Assembly: GCF_030410485.1 (NCBI RefSeq)
Contig: NZ_JAUHHC010000001.1
Location: 186,001 to 250,000 of the forward strand
DNA length: 64,000 nt
Origin: Roseateles violae
GTDB lineage: Bacteria > Pseudomonadota > Gammaproteobacteria > Burkholderiales > Burkholderiaceae_C
Reading direction: 5' to 3'
The notes below the pieces were generated by a model. The model did not search any database. It saw only the letters and a program-made list of their open reading frames with translations, and was not told where the DNA came from. Below are positions 9,104 through 23,454 of the stretch, one piece after another (the stretch's first letter is position 1; each line of letters starts with the position of its first letter). The position numbers were made by a program, and so were the translations under genes.

Positions 9104-9520
9104 ATGGCCTTCGGACGTCTGGAACGCACCGAGCAGCCCCGGCCGATGGGCGAGATCAATATGACGCCCTTGATCGACGTCATGCTGGTGCTCCTGGTGA
9201 TCTTCATGATCGCCGCGCCGCTGATGACGTCCTCGCTGCGCCTGGAGCTGCCGCAGAGCGAGGCGGCCACGCCCTCCGAGGCGCCGCAGTTCATCGCGGT
9301 GTCGATCGCGCCGGACGGCACGCTGTATCTCGGCGAGGACAAGCTCGAGGCCAAGGCCTTCCAGCAGCGCGTCGCCGCGCTGGCCCAGGCCAATCCGCAG
9401 CTCGAGGTGCAGCTGCGGGCCGACAAGGCCGTGCCCTATGGCCAGGTGGCCGAGCTGATCGGCTGGTGCCAGGCGGCCGGGCTGTCGCGCATCGCCTTCG
9501 TCGCCGAAGCGGCCCGCTAA
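9104..9520 (+). CDS. ExbD/TolR family biopolymer transport protein
   Basis: Protein of 138 residues with one N-terminal transmembrane helix that carries the family's proton-accepting aspartate ([18 protein letters not shown] at about residue 24), then a periplasmic domain (about 45-138). It starts 5 bases after the exbB-like gene and completes the channel pair. Whether it serves TonB or Tol cannot be decided from the sequence. The dapB-exbB-exbD-leuS order is usual in Burkholderiales. Confidence 0.9.
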   Translation: MAFGRLERTEQPRPMGEINMTPLIDVMLVLLVIFMIAAPLMTSSLRLELPQSEAATPSEAPQFIAVSIAPDGTLYLGEDKLEAKAFQQRVAALAQANPQLEVQLRADKAVPYGQVAELIGWCQAAGLSRIAFVAEAAR

Positions 9521-9547
9521 GGCTGCGGCGCACGCACGCGCGCCTCC

Positions 9548-9553
9548 TACAAT
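9548..9553 (+). promoter_or_regulatory. -10 box for leuS
   Basis: TACAAT in the 59-base gap before leuS, 26 bases from the start codon. The same hexamer precedes maeB and metX. Confidence 0.5.
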
Positions 9554-9579
9554 CGGCGCCTCAAGCGCCCCTGCCCATC

Positions 9580-12216
<2,637 letters not shown>

Positions 12217-12221
12217 ATCAT

Positions 12222-12297
12222 GGCGCCCCCACGCTCGCTTCGCTCACTGCCCCCCGAGGGGGCGCAAGCCGGCTTGGGGCGGCCCGGCGCTGGCTTG
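12222..12297 (-). repeat. Operonic GC-rich repeat, copy b
   Basis: Same element as at 5446-5523 in opposite orientation: palindrome GCCCCCCGAGGGGGC (12249-12263), then the reversed core GCCGGCTTGGGG...CCGGCGC (12268-12290). It fills the leuS-lptE gap and runs into the lptE reading frame. Confidence 0.7.
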
Positions 12298-12783
12298 CCG
12301 ACGCGCCGTGCCGTGCTGCTGGTAATGCTGGCCCTGGCCGGCTGCGGCTTCGAGCTGCGCCGCGAGCCGGAGTTCCATTTCCACTCCGTCGCGCTGGCCG
12401 GCTTCAAGGCCGACTCGCCGCTGGCCGCCGATCTGAGGCAGCAGCTGGGCCGCAGCAAGCTGAAGCTGGAGAGCGACCAGAACCGTGCCGAGGTCGTGAT
12501 CGAGGCGGTGCGCGACACGCGCGACAAGACCGTCGTCGTGTCGACCAGCGCCGGCCAGGTGCGCGAATGGCAGCTGCGCCTGCGCATGGACTATCTCTTG
12601 CGCACGCCCTCGGGCGAGCTGCTGCTGCCGCGCACCGAGCTGACGATGACGCGCGAGATGAACTACACCGAAAGCCAGGCCCTGGCCAAGGAGCAGGAGG
12701 AGGCTCAGCTGTACCGCGCGATGCAGTCCGACGCGATCAACCAGGTGATGCGCCGGCTGGCCGCCGTGCGCCTGCCCGGCTGA
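12295..12783 (+). CDS. lptE: LPS-assembly lipoprotein LptE
   Basis: Outer-membrane lipoprotein that plugs LptD and helps deliver lipopolysaccharide to the cell surface. The signal peptide ends in the lipobox LAGC, followed by GFELRR, the usual LptE mature start. The rest (about 150 residues) has the LptE fold and the end segment AINQVMRRLAAVR. I place the start at TTG 12295, giving MPTRRAVLLVMLALAGC. An in-frame ATG at 12220 would add 25 residues encoded wholly by a dispersed repeat, which is unlikely to be a natural signal peptide; GTG 12313 is a third option. It lies between leuS and holA as in relatives. Confidence 0.85.
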   Translation: MPTRRAVLLVMLALAGCGFELRREPEFHFHSVALAGFKADSPLAADLRQQLGRSKLKLESDQNRAEVVIEAVRDTRDKTVVVSTSAGQVREWQLRLRMDYLLRTPSGELLLPRTELTMTREMNYTESQALAKEQEEAQLYRAMQSDAINQVMRRLAAVRLPG

Positions 12784-12796
12784 TCGAGTAAGCGCC

Positions 12797-13867
12797 ATGC
12801 AGATCCGCCCCGACGCCCTCGCCCCGCAGCTCGCCAAGGGCCTGAAGCCGCTCTACACCGTCCATGGCGACGAGCCCCTGCTCGCGCAGGAGGCGGCCGA
12901 CGCGATCCGCAAGGCCGCGCGCGAGCAGGGCTATGGCGAGCGCAAGATCTTCACCGTCGCCGGCGCCTATTTCGACTGGGGCCCGGTGCTCGGCGCCGCC
13001 CAGGCGCTGAGCCTGTTCGCCGAGCGCCAGTTCATCGAGATCCGCATCCCGTCCGGCAAGCCGGGCAAGGACGGCTCCGAGGCGCTGCAGCGTTACTGCG
13101 AGCGCCTGCCCGAGGACGTGGTGACCCTGGTGACCCTGCCCAAGCTGGACAAGACCCAGCAGTCCAGCGCCTGGTTCATGGCGCTGGATGGTGCCGGCCT
13201 CAGCATCCGGGTCGACCCGGTCGAGCGCCGCGCGCTGCCGCAATGGATCGCGCAGCGCCTGGCGGCCCAGGGCCAGCGGGTCGAGGACGGCGAGATGGGC
13301 CAGCGCACGCTGGCCTTCTTTGCCGACCGGGTGGAGGGCAATCTGCTGGCCGCGCATCAGGAACTGCAGAAGCTCGCGCTGCTGCACCCGGCCGGCACGC
13401 TGAGCTTCGATCAGGTCGAGGCGGCCGTGCTCGACGTGGCCCGCTTCGATGTGTTCAAGCTCAGCGAGGCGGTGCTCTCGGGCCAGGTCGCCCGCGTGCT
13501 GCGCATGTTGGATGGCCTGGAGGCCGAGGGCGAGGCCGCCGTGCTGGTGCACTGGAGCCTGGCCGAGGACATCCGCGCGCTGAAGCGGGTGCGCGACGGC
13601 GTCGACGCCGGCAAGCCGCTGCCGATGGCCCTGCGCGAGGCGCGCGTCTGGGGCGCCAAGGAGCGCTTGTTCGAGCGCCTGGTACCGGGCCTGCACAGTG
13701 CCGAGCTGGCGCCCCTGGTCGAGGCCGCGCAGATCTGCGACGGCCTGGTCAAGGGACTGCGCCACCCCGGCTGGCCGATGGACGCCTGGGCCGGTCTGCG
13801 CAAGCTGGCGCTGATGCTGGTCGAGACGGCGGCCGGCAAGCCCGGCCGGCTGGTGCTGAAGGCCTGA
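12797..13867 (+). CDS. holA: DNA polymerase III subunit delta
   Basis: Clamp-loader subunit that opens the beta sliding clamp, 356 residues. The N-terminal pattern LYTVHGDEPLLAQEAADAIR and the later segments LPKLDK, AFFADRVEGNLLAAHQELQKL and DVARFDVFKLSEAV are family hallmarks (domains I-III in order). Normal length. It starts 13 bases after lptE, so it probably shares the transcript. In many Burkholderiales proA follows; here a cupredoxin gene does. Confidence 0.95.
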   Translation: MQIRPDALAPQLAKGLKPLYTVHGDEPLLAQEAADAIRKAAREQGYGERKIFTVAGAYFDWGPVLGAAQALSLFAERQFIEIRIPSGKPGKDGSEALQRYCERLPEDVVTLVTLPKLDKTQQSSAWFMALDGAGLSIRVDPVERRALPQWIAQRLAAQGQRVEDGEMGQRTLAFFADRVEGNLLAAHQELQKLALLHPAGTLSFDQVEAAVLDVARFDVFKLSEAVLSGQVARVLRMLDGLEAEGEAAVLVHWSLAEDIRALKRVRDGVDAGKPLPMALREARVWGAKERLFERLVPGLHSAELAPLVEAAQICDGLVKGLRHPGWPMDAWAGLRKLALMLVETAAGKPGRLVLKA

Positions 13868-13998
13868 GCGCAGGCGGACCGCGTCACAAAGCGCGCCGGG
13901 CCGAGAAAAAAGCCCTGCTTCCGGCGCCCGACCCGGCCGGCCGCTCAAGCCGCCGCCGGGCCGGCCGATACAGTCGATGAGCCGCGTCCCGAGACACC

Positions 13999-14631
13999 AT
14001 GCCGCCCCATCGATCGACCGCCTTCCGCATCCCGGCCACCCTGCGCCGGGGCCTGCCCGCCCTCCTGAGCCTGCTTGCCGGCGCCAGCCTGCCCGCGCAG
14101 GCGCTGCCCTGGACGCTGCAGCTGCGCAATGCGGCCGGCCAGCCGCTGGCCGATACGGCGGTGGCCGTCGAGATCGCCGGCAAGCCCAGCCGGACGGGCA
14201 GCGCCAAGGCCCAGATGGACCAGCGCGAGCGCCAGTTCGCGCCGCGCCTGCTGATCGTGCAGACCGGCACCGCGGTCAACTTCCCGAATTTCGACACGGT
14301 GCGCCACCATGTCTACAGCTTCTCGCCGACAAAGGTCTTCGAGACCAAGCTGTACTCGGGCACGCCGGCCGAACCCATCGTCTTCGACAAGCCCGGCGTC
14401 GCCGCCCTGGGTTGCAATATCCACGACCGCATGAGCGCCCACATCGTCGTCGTCGACACGCCGGTCTTCGCCCGCAGCGACGCCGCCGGGATCGTCCGCT
14501 TCGATCTGCCGCCGGGCGAGCACCAGCTGAAGATCTGGCACGCCGGCATGAAGGCGCCCAGCCTGCAGAGCCAGGCACTGACGGTGACGGCCGGCGGCAG
14601 CGGCCAGAGCAGCGTCGTCGTCGGCGACTGA
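13999..14631 (+). CDS. Exported cupredoxin-like protein ('methylamine utilization protein' type)
   Basis: Periplasmic protein of 210 residues with a signal peptide (hydrophobic 19-30, cleavage near PAQA at 32-35). The cupredoxin domain carries a plausible type 1 copper site: H104 in VRHHVYSF and C139, H142, M145 in GCNIHDRM. The end (160-210) looks like a small beta domain (FDLPPGEHQLKIWHAG). Proteins of this sort are often labelled methylamine utilization proteins, but nothing here links it to methylamine. It starts 8 bases before the stop-to-start junction with an EAL protein gene, so it may supply redox or copper input to that sensor; this is inference. Confidence 0.75.
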   Translation: MPPHRSTAFRIPATLRRGLPALLSLLAGASLPAQALPWTLQLRNAAGQPLADTAVAVEIAGKPSRTGSAKAQMDQRERQFAPRLLIVQTGTAVNFPNFDTVRHHVYSFSPTKVFETKLYSGTPAEPIVFDKPGVAALGCNIHDRMSAHIVVVDTPVFARSDAAGIVRFDLPPGEHQLKIWHAGMKAPSLQSQALTVTAGGSGQSSVVVGD

Positions 14632-14639
14632 GGATCGCG

Positions 14640-17059
14640 ATGCGCCTGCCTTCCTTCCTGAACCTGCGCCGGCTCGAGGGCCGCATCGTCGGCCTGTTCC
14701 TGGCCCTGCTGCTGGCCGTGCAGCTGGCCAGCTTCGCCTTCATCCGCTCCAGCATCGAGCGCAATGCCGACACCGCCATTGCCGCCGAGCTGAAGACCGG
14801 CGAGCGGGTGTTCCGCCGCCTGCTGGTGCAGGAGGCCGAGAAGCGCAGCGATTCCGCCGCCCTGCTGGCCCAGGACTACGGCTTCAAGCGGGCGATCGGC
14901 CTGGCGCTGGCCCAGGCAGACACCGAGACGGTGGAGACGATCAAGGACGCACTCGCCAACCAGGGCCAGCGCATTGGCGCCAGCGTCGTCGCCTATTTCG
15001 ACACCCGGCTGAAGCTGGTCGCCAGCACGCGCGACGACGCCGGCCGCTTTGCCGAGCTGCTGAAGCAGAAGACCGCCGCCGGCGCCGATCCGCGGCAGGG
15101 CGACGACGATGTGCAGCTGGCGCTGCTGGACGGCCGCGCCTACCAGGTCGTCGCCGTGCCGGTCCACACGCCGGCGCCGGCCGGCTGGATCCTGATGGGC
15201 TTCGCGCTCGACGGCGCGGCGCTGAAGGACCTGCGCAGCCTGTCCGAGCTGCAGGGCGTGGTCGTCGTGCGCAACGACGGCCGGCACTGGACCCCGCTGG
15301 TCAGCAGCATCGAGCGCGAGGAGGCCGCGCTGCTCAGCGCACAGATCCCTACGGCCAGCGGCCTGTTCCCGGCCGATGTCGGCGGCGAGCAATGGCGCGG
15401 CCGGCTGGCGCCGCTGGAGCGCGAGCAGCAGTACCGGCTTGGCGTCGTGCTGCTGCGCTCCTTCGACGCCGCGATCGCCCCCTATCGCTCGCTGCAGCTG
15501 ATCCTGCTGGCGCTGACCGTGGTCGGCGCGCTGGTGTTCGCGCTGCTGAGCGTGCTGCTGGCGCGGCGCATCAGCGGCCCGATCCGCGCGCTCAGCGAAT
15601 CGGCCGAGCGCCTGGGCCGCGGCGACTACGACACGCCCATCCTCAGCACCGCGCGCGACGAGGTCGGCGAGCTGGCGCGCGCCTTCGAGCTGATGCGCCA
15701 GGGCATTCGCACGCAGACCGCCAAGGCCGAGCGCCTGGCCTACTGGGACGAGCTGACCGGCCTGCCGAACCGCGCGCGTTTCAGGACGGCGCTGGAGCAG
15801 CAGCTGGCAAGCCGCCGGCCCTTTGCCGTGCTGATGCTGAACCTGGACCGCTTCAAGCATGTCAACGACGTGCTGGGCCACGACTTCGGGGATGCGCTGC
15901 TGCAGGGCGTCGGCCTCCGGCTGCAGCAGCTGGGCGCCGCCCATCCGGCGCACGCGACGCAGCTGGCCCGCGTCGGCGGCGACCAGTTCGCGCTGGCGCT
16001 GGACGGCGCCGGCGAGTCGGCCGCGCTGGCGATGGCCGCGGCCATCCTGCAGGACTTCGTGCGGCCGCTGCGCATCGGCAGCCACACGGTCGATCTGAGC
16101 GCCGGCATCGGCATCGCCCTGCATCCGCGCGACGGCGCCGACGCGATGCAGCTGCTGTCGCGCGCCGAGCTGGCCATGCACGCGGCCAAGCAGCGCCAGT
16201 GCGGCAGCCTCGCCTACAACGCCCAGCTCGACGCGGCCAGCCCGGCCTCGCTGTCCCTGCTCAGCGATCTGCGTCGCGCGATCGACGACCAGGAGCTGCG
16301 CCTGTATCTGCAGCCCAAGGTCGAGCTGAAGAGCGGCCGGGTGATCAGCGCCGAGGCGCTGGTGCGCTGGCAGCATCCGAGCGGCGGCCTGGTGCCGCCG
16401 GCACAGTTCATTCCCTTCGCCGAGCAGACCGGCTTCATCCGCGAGCTGACCCAATGGGTGATCGCCGAGGCGGCGCGCGCCTGGCGAGCGGCGGCCGATG
16501 CCGGCATCAACCTGCCCCTGAGCATCAATCTGTCGACCCGCGACCTGATGGACCAGGAACTGCCGGGCAAGATCGCCGCCCTGATCGCGGAATTCGAGGT
16601 CGCGCCCGGCGCGCTGTGCCTGGAGATCACCGAGACGGCCATCATGCTGGACCAGCAGCGCGCGCGCAGCACCTTGCAGCAGCTCAGCAGCATGGGCTTC
16701 AAGCTCTCGATCGACGACTTCGGCACCGGCCATTCCTCGCTGGCCTATCTGAAGGACCTGCCGGTCGACGAGCTGAAGATCGACATGAGCTTCGTCAAGG
16801 CGATGGCCAGCAGCCGCGCCGATCGCCGCATCGTCCGCTCGACCATCGAGCTGGCGCACAACCTCGACCTCAGCGTGGTCGCCGAGGGCATCGAGACGGC
16901 CGAGGCCTGGCAGCTGCTGGCCAAATACGGCTGCGACGAGGGCCAGGGCTTCTTCGTCAGCAGGCCGATGCCGCATGCGCAGTTCGTCGCCTGGCTGGCC
17001 GGCTGGCAGCCGCCGGCGCTGGGCGAGGCGCTGCCGGACACGGCCTTTTCCGAACTCGG

Positions 17060-17063
<4 letters not shown>
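14640..17063 (+). CDS. Membrane GGDEF-EAL protein, likely c-di-GMP phosphodiesterase
   Basis: Protein of 807 residues. Order: transmembrane helix 1 (about 15-37), a large periplasmic sensor (about 38-285, Cache-like), helix 2 (about 288-312), HAMP (about 312-365), GGDEF (about 370-530), EAL (about 545-790). The GGDEF motif reads GGDQF, so the catalytic Glu is lost and cyclase activity is unlikely. The EAL domain has EALVRW, ITETAIM, DDFGTGHSS, the lysine in ELKID and the glutamate in VVAEGIET, as expected for an active phosphodiesterase. It starts 8 bases after the cupredoxin gene and overlaps the convergent kinase gene by four bases (CTAG shared by both stops). Confidence 0.9.
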
Positions 17064-19759
<2,696 letters not shown>

Positions 19760-19766
19760 CGCCGTC

Positions 19767-20651
19767 TCAATAGCCGCGGCCGCGGTCGACCAGGTGCTGC
19801 AGCGGCGCGCCCTCGCGCAGCGCGCGCAGATTGGCCGCGACGACGGTGGCCGCGCTGCGCGGATCGGTCTGCGCCGCGCAATGCGGCAGCACCGTCACGC
19901 GCGGGTGGTTCCAGAAGCGATGCTCGGGCGGCAGCGGCTCGCGCTCGAACACATCGAGCACCGCGTGGCCGAGCCGCCCCGCGTCCAGCGCCTGCAGCAG
20001 GTCCGCCTCGACGACATGCGCGCCACGCGCCAGATTGACCAGGCCGGCGCCGCGCTTCATCCGCGCCAGCCGCGCCGCATCGAAGAAACCGCGCGTGGCC
20101 GCAGTCAGCGGCAGCAGATTGATCACCGTGTCGGCCGTCTCCAGCGGCGGCTCGGCGCCGTCGCGGCGGCTCCAGGCCCGCGCCGCATAGCCGAGCGCGG
20201 CCAGCGCCGCGGCCACGCGGCCGCCCAGCTCGCCCTGGCCCAGGACCAGCACCGACCATTCGGCCGCGCGCGGCTGGGCCGGCTGGCGCCAGAGCCGCTC
20301 GCGCTGCTGCGCCTGCAGCGTGAAGAAGCTGCGCTGCAGGGACAGCACCGCCCACAGCGCCGTCTGCACCATGGCCTCGTTCATCGCCGGGTCGACCATG
20401 CGCGCCAGCGGCACGCCCGCCGGCAGGCTGGCGTCCTGCAGCAGCCGGTCGACGCCGGCCCACAGCGACTGAATCAGGCGCAGCCGCGGCAGGCCGACCA
20501 GGCTGCCCGGCGGCGGGTTGGCGACGACGGCCACCTCAACGCCGTCGTCCGGGACCAGCAGCCAGTCCTGCTCGGGCGCGGCCGCGCGCAGCAGGGCCAG
20601 CCAGCGATCGCGTTCGCCATCCGGCCAGTCGCCCAGCAGCAGCACCCGCAT
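19767..20651 (-). CDS. ghrA: Glyoxylate/hydroxypyruvate reductase A-like dehydrogenase
   Basis: D-2-hydroxyacid dehydrogenase family protein of 294 residues. The NAD(P)-binding motif is GQGELGG (about 142-148), with R as the likely NADPH-selecting residue in WSRRDG. Catalytic residues match the family: Arg in NLARGAH, Glu in DVFEREPL and His in LPHCAAQT. The pattern with HRFWNHPRVTVLPH is that of GhrA, which reduces glyoxylate and hydroxypyruvate. Start ATG 20651 overlaps the stop of the upstream pncC (TGATG). It ends 8 bases before the kinase start, so pncC-ghrA-kinase may be one operon. Confidence 0.88.
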   Translation of the reverse strand: MRVLLLGDWPDGERDRWLALLRAAAPEQDWLLVPDDGVEVAVVANPPPGSLVGLPRLRLIQSLWAGVDRLLQDASLPAGVPLARMVDPAMNEAMVQTALWAVLSLQRSFFTLQAQQRERLWRQPAQPRAAEWSVLVLGQGELGGRVAAALAALGYAARAWSRRDGAEPPLETADTVINLLPLTAATRGFFDAARLARMKRGAGLVNLARGAHVVEADLLQALDAGRLGHAVLDVFEREPLPPEHRFWNHPRVTVLPHCAAQTDPRSAATVVAANLRALREGAPLQHLVDRGRGY

Positions 20652-21151
20652 CAACTGGCCTTGTCTTCGAGCGCCTCGCACAGCGCCATCAGGCCGGCGC
20701 GCAGGGTCGCGATGCGCACATCGTGGCGGTCGCCGGCAAAGAACTCCTGCCAGGCGCGCACGATCTTGCCGTCATGCGCCAGCGCCAGCCAGACCGTGCC
20801 GACCGGCTTGGCATCGCTGCCGCCGGCCGGGCCGGCAATGCCGGTGACGGCCAGCGCCCAGTCGATCGGCGCATGGGCCATCAGGCCGCGCGCCATGTGC
20901 TGGGCGACCTCGCCGCTGACGGCGCCATGCAGCTCCAGCAGCGGCGCCGGCACGCCCAGCAGCTCGTTCTTGGCCTGGTTGCTGTAGGCGACGACGCCGC
21001 GCTCGAACCACTGGCTGGAGCCGGGCAGCTCGGTGCAGGCGGCGGCGATCAGGCCGCCGGTGCAGGACTCGGCCGTGCCCATGCGCTCCTTGCGCTGGAT
21101 CAGGGCGACGGCGATGCGGTCGATCAGTTCGTGCTCTTCGGGAAACAGCAT
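20651..21151 (-). CDS. pncC: Nicotinamide-nucleotide amidohydrolase PncC (CinA C-terminal family)
   Basis: Stand-alone CinA C-terminal domain of 166 residues, which deamidates NMN to nicotinate mononucleotide in pyridine nucleotide recycling. Family motifs: GTAESCTGGL (about 25-34, with the catalytic Ser), GVVAYSNQAK, GAVSGEVAQHMA and ALAVTGIAGPAGGSDAKPVGTV shortened here as TGIAGPAGG. Normal length for PncC. Translationally coupled to ghrA downstream. A dispersed repeat separates it from pgpA upstream. Confidence 0.93.
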   Translation of the reverse strand: MLFPEEHELIDRIAVALIQRKERMGTAESCTGGLIAAACTELPGSSQWFERGVVAYSNQAKNELLGVPAPLLELHGAVSGEVAQHMARGLMAHAPIDWALAVTGIAGPAGGSDAKPVGTVWLALAHDGKIVRAWQEFFAGDRHDVRIATLRAGLMALCEALEDKAS

Positions 21152-21164
21152 GATCAGCTCCGCA

Positions 21165-21231
21165 CGGCCGCCCGAAGGGGCTGATGCGCCCCCTCGGGGG
21201 GCAATGAACGAAGTGAGTGGGAGGCTCGTTT
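21165..21231 (+). repeat. Operonic GC-rich repeat, copy c
   Basis: Diverged copy of the repeat seen at 5446 and 12222: CGGCCGCCCGAAGGGG, then the palindrome GCCCCCTCGGGGGGC (21188-21202) and the tail GAACGAAGTGAGTGG, which matches the inverse of CTCGCTTCGCTCACTG in copy b. It lies between pgpA and pncC. Confidence 0.65.
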
Positions 21232-21235
21232 CATT

Positions 21236-21787
21236 TCAGACTCCGATGATGGAACGCCACAGCGCGATCACGACAAGCGTACATCCGGCGGCGACGAAAT
21301 CGTCAAAGAGAATCCCGAAGCCCTGGGCCCAGCCCACCGGCTTGCCGCGCTCGCCCTTGAACAGCCGGTCGGCCCAGCCCACCGGGCCCGGCTTGGCCGC
21401 GTCGAAGAAGCGGAACAGGCCGAAGGCGATCGCCTGGCCCAGCCAGCCCATGGGCATGGCCAGCCACAGCACCAGCCAGAAGGCCAGCACCTCGTCCCAG
21501 ACGATGGCGCCCGGGTCGGGGATGCGCAGATGCCGTGCGCTCAGCGTACAGGCCCACCAGCCGACGAGGGTGCCTGCAGCGATCAGCAGCGCCCATTGCC
21601 AGTCGAGCAGCCAGCGGTCCAGCACCAGGAAGGCGATCCAGGCCCACAGCGTGCCGACCGTGCCCGGCGCCTTCGGCGACAGACCGCTGCCAAAGCCGAG
21701 CGCGATCCAGTGCGCCGGATGGGCGAGCATGAAGCGCGCGCTGGCGCGACGCGGGGCTTGCTGGCTTGATTGCGCTGGGTCGATCAT
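21236..21787 (-). CDS. pgpA: Phosphatidylglycerophosphatase A
   Basis: Inner-membrane phosphatase of 183 residues that makes phosphatidylglycerol from its phosphate. Hallmarks: GFGSGLSPKAPGTVGTLWA (about 32-50), DPGAIVWDEVLAFW with the conserved acidic residues, and GILFDDFVAA near the C-terminus. About four hydrophobic helices. The start overlaps the thiL stop by four bases (ATGA), the usual thiL-pgpA arrangement. Confidence 0.95.
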   Translation of the reverse strand: MIDPAQSSQQAPRRASARFMLAHPAHWIALGFGSGLSPKAPGTVGTLWAWIAFLVLDRWLLDWQWALLIAAGTLVGWWACTLSARHLRIPDPGAIVWDEVLAFWLVLWLAMPMGWLGQAIAFGLFRFFDAAKPGPVGWADRLFKGERGKPVGWAQGFGILFDDFVAAGCTLVVIALWRSIIGV

Positions 21788-22749
21788 GGCTTGAAGTGGT
21801 CGAAGCCGCGCGGCTGCAAGGGCAAGACCCGGCCCTCGGCATCGAGCAGGCGCAGGCCCGGCTCGGCCTCGATGCGGCCGATGCGGGTGACGGCGGTCGC
21901 GCTGCGCCGGCCGGCCTCCAGCACCGCCTCGCGCGCCGCCGCCGGCGCGCTGAACAGCAGCTCGTAGTCGTCACCGCCGGCCAGGCCCATCTCGCGGCGC
22001 AGCGCGGGCGGCTGCGCGGCCAGCACCGCGCTGGCCGGCAGCGCATCGACCTCGAGGCTGGCGCCGACGCCGGAGCGGCGCAGGATATGGGCGAGATCGC
22101 CGACCAGGCCGTCCGAGATGTCGATCGCGCTGCTCGCCAGGCCGCGCAGCGCCTGGCCCAGCGCGACGCGCGGCTGCGGCAGCTCCATCGCGCGCCGCAC
22201 CGCCTCGAACTGCTCGCCCGGCAGGCCGATATGGCCGCGGAACACCTCCAGCGCCAGCCGCGCATCGCCCAGCGTCGTGCCAGAGACATAGAGCTCGTCG
22301 CCGGCGCGCGCGCCGCCGCGCAGCAGCGCCGTGCCGGCCGGTGCCTCGCCGAAGACGGTGATGCAGATGTTCAGCGGCCCCATCGTCGTGTCGCCGCCGA
22401 TCAGCTCGATGCCATGCGCATCGGCCAGCGCGAACAGGCCCGCCGCAAAGCCGGCCAGGAAATGCTCGTCCACCCGCGGCAGGCTCAGCGCCAGGGTGAA
22501 GGCCTTGGGCCGCGCCCCGCAGGCCGCCAGGTCGCTCAGATTGACCGCCAGCGCCTTGTGGCCCAGGCGCTCGGGCGCGACGGTCGACAGGAAATGCCGG
22601 CCCTCGACCAGCATGTCGCTGGAGATGAGCAGCTGCGCCCCCGGCGTCGTGTTCAGCAAGGCGCAGTCGTCGCCGATGCCCAGCGCGACGTCGGCCCCGG
22701 GCGGCCGCTCGCGCGTGAAGAAGCGTTGGATCAGATCGAATTCACCCAT
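21784..22749 (-). CDS. thiL: Thiamine-monophosphate kinase
   Basis: ATP-dependent kinase of 321 residues that makes the coenzyme thiamine diphosphate. The N-terminus has MGEFDLIQRFF and GIGDDCALL, followed by the metal-binding VNLSDLAACGARP (about 89-101). IGGDTTMGP and IDISDGLVGDLAHIL are also typical, as is GGDDYELLFSAP. Full length. It is translationally coupled to pgpA. Confidence 0.95.
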   Translation of the reverse strand: MGEFDLIQRFFTRERPPGADVALGIGDDCALLNTTPGAQLLISSDMLVEGRHFLSTVAPERLGHKALAVNLSDLAACGARPKAFTLALSLPRVDEHFLAGFAAGLFALADAHGIELIGGDTTMGPLNICITVFGEAPAGTALLRGGARAGDELYVSGTTLGDARLALEVFRGHIGLPGEQFEAVRRAMELPQPRVALGQALRGLASSAIDISDGLVGDLAHILRRSGVGASLEVDALPASAVLAAQPPALRREMGLAGGDDYELLFSAPAAAREAVLEAGRRSATAVTRIGRIEAEPGLRLLDAEGRVLPLQPRGFDHFKP

Positions 22750-22785
22750 CGGGCGATTCTCTCAGCCCCGCCGGCCCGGATCGGT

Positions 22786-23454
22786 CTAGCCTTCGCGCAG
22801 CAGGTTGGACAGCTCGACCGCCGACTTGACGTTCATCTTCTCGAACACCCGTGCGCGGTGGACCTCGACCGTGCGCACGCTGATGTGCAGCTGGTCGGCG
22901 ATCAGCTTGTTCGGCAGGCCCTGCACCACCAGGCTCATCACCTCGCGCTCGCGCTCGGTCAGCTCCGCCATGCGCTGGGTCAGCTGGCCATGCTGGCGGC
23001 GTGAGGCGATGGCACGCTCGCTCAGCTGCAGCGCCTGCTCGACGCGGTCGACCAGGGCGTTGTCGGAGAAGGGCTTCTCCACGAAGTCAAAGGCGCCGCG
23101 CTTGACCGCGGCGACCGCCGTCGGCACGTCGCCATGGCCGGTCAGGAAGATCACCGGCAGGGCATCGACCAGACCGCGCTCGATCAGGCGCTCGAACAGC
23201 GCCAGCCCGCTCATGCCGGGCATGCGCACGTCCAGCAGCAGGCAGCTCGGCGCATCGGGCCAGCCGCTGCGCGCCTGGCCGGGCCGCGCATCGAGCATGG
23301 CCTCGAAGGCCTCGGCGCTGCCATAGCCCTCCGACAGCAGGCGGCGCGAGCGCAGCAGCCAGGCCAGCGCATCGCGCACGACCTCTTCGTCGTCGACCAG
23401 ATAGACCATGGGCAGATGGCGGCTGTGCAGGGCGCTGGGGGTGGTCGGCATCAT
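22786..23454 (-). CDS. FixJ/NarL-type response regulator
   Basis: Two-domain regulator of 222 residues. The receiver domain (about 15-130) has the acidic pair D21-D22, the phosphoacceptor D75 in LLLDVRMPG, T105 and K127. The C-terminal LuxR-type helix-turn-helix (about 150-215) has LTEREREVMSLVVQG and ISVRTVEVHRARVFEKM. It is translationally coupled (ATGA) to the histidine kinase encoded just upstream. The FixJ/DctR-like layout and the neighbouring malic enzyme gene suggest a role in C4-dicarboxylate use, but that is inference. Confidence 0.92.
   Translation of the reverse strand: MMPTTPSALHSRHLPMVYLVDDEEVVRDALAWLLRSRRLLSEGYGSAEAFEAMLDARPGQARSGWPDAPSCLLLDVRMPGMSGLALFERLIERGLVDALPVIFLTGHGDVPTAVAAVKRGAFDFVEKPFSDNALVDRVEQALQLSERAIASRRQHGQLTQRMAELTEREREVMSLVVQGLPNKLIADQLHISVRTVEVHRARVFEKMNVKSAVELSNLLREG

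Noticed and set aside
15990-16030. Active diguanylate cyclase call for the GGDEF domain
   Set aside because: The motif reads GGDQF, lacking the catalytic glutamate.
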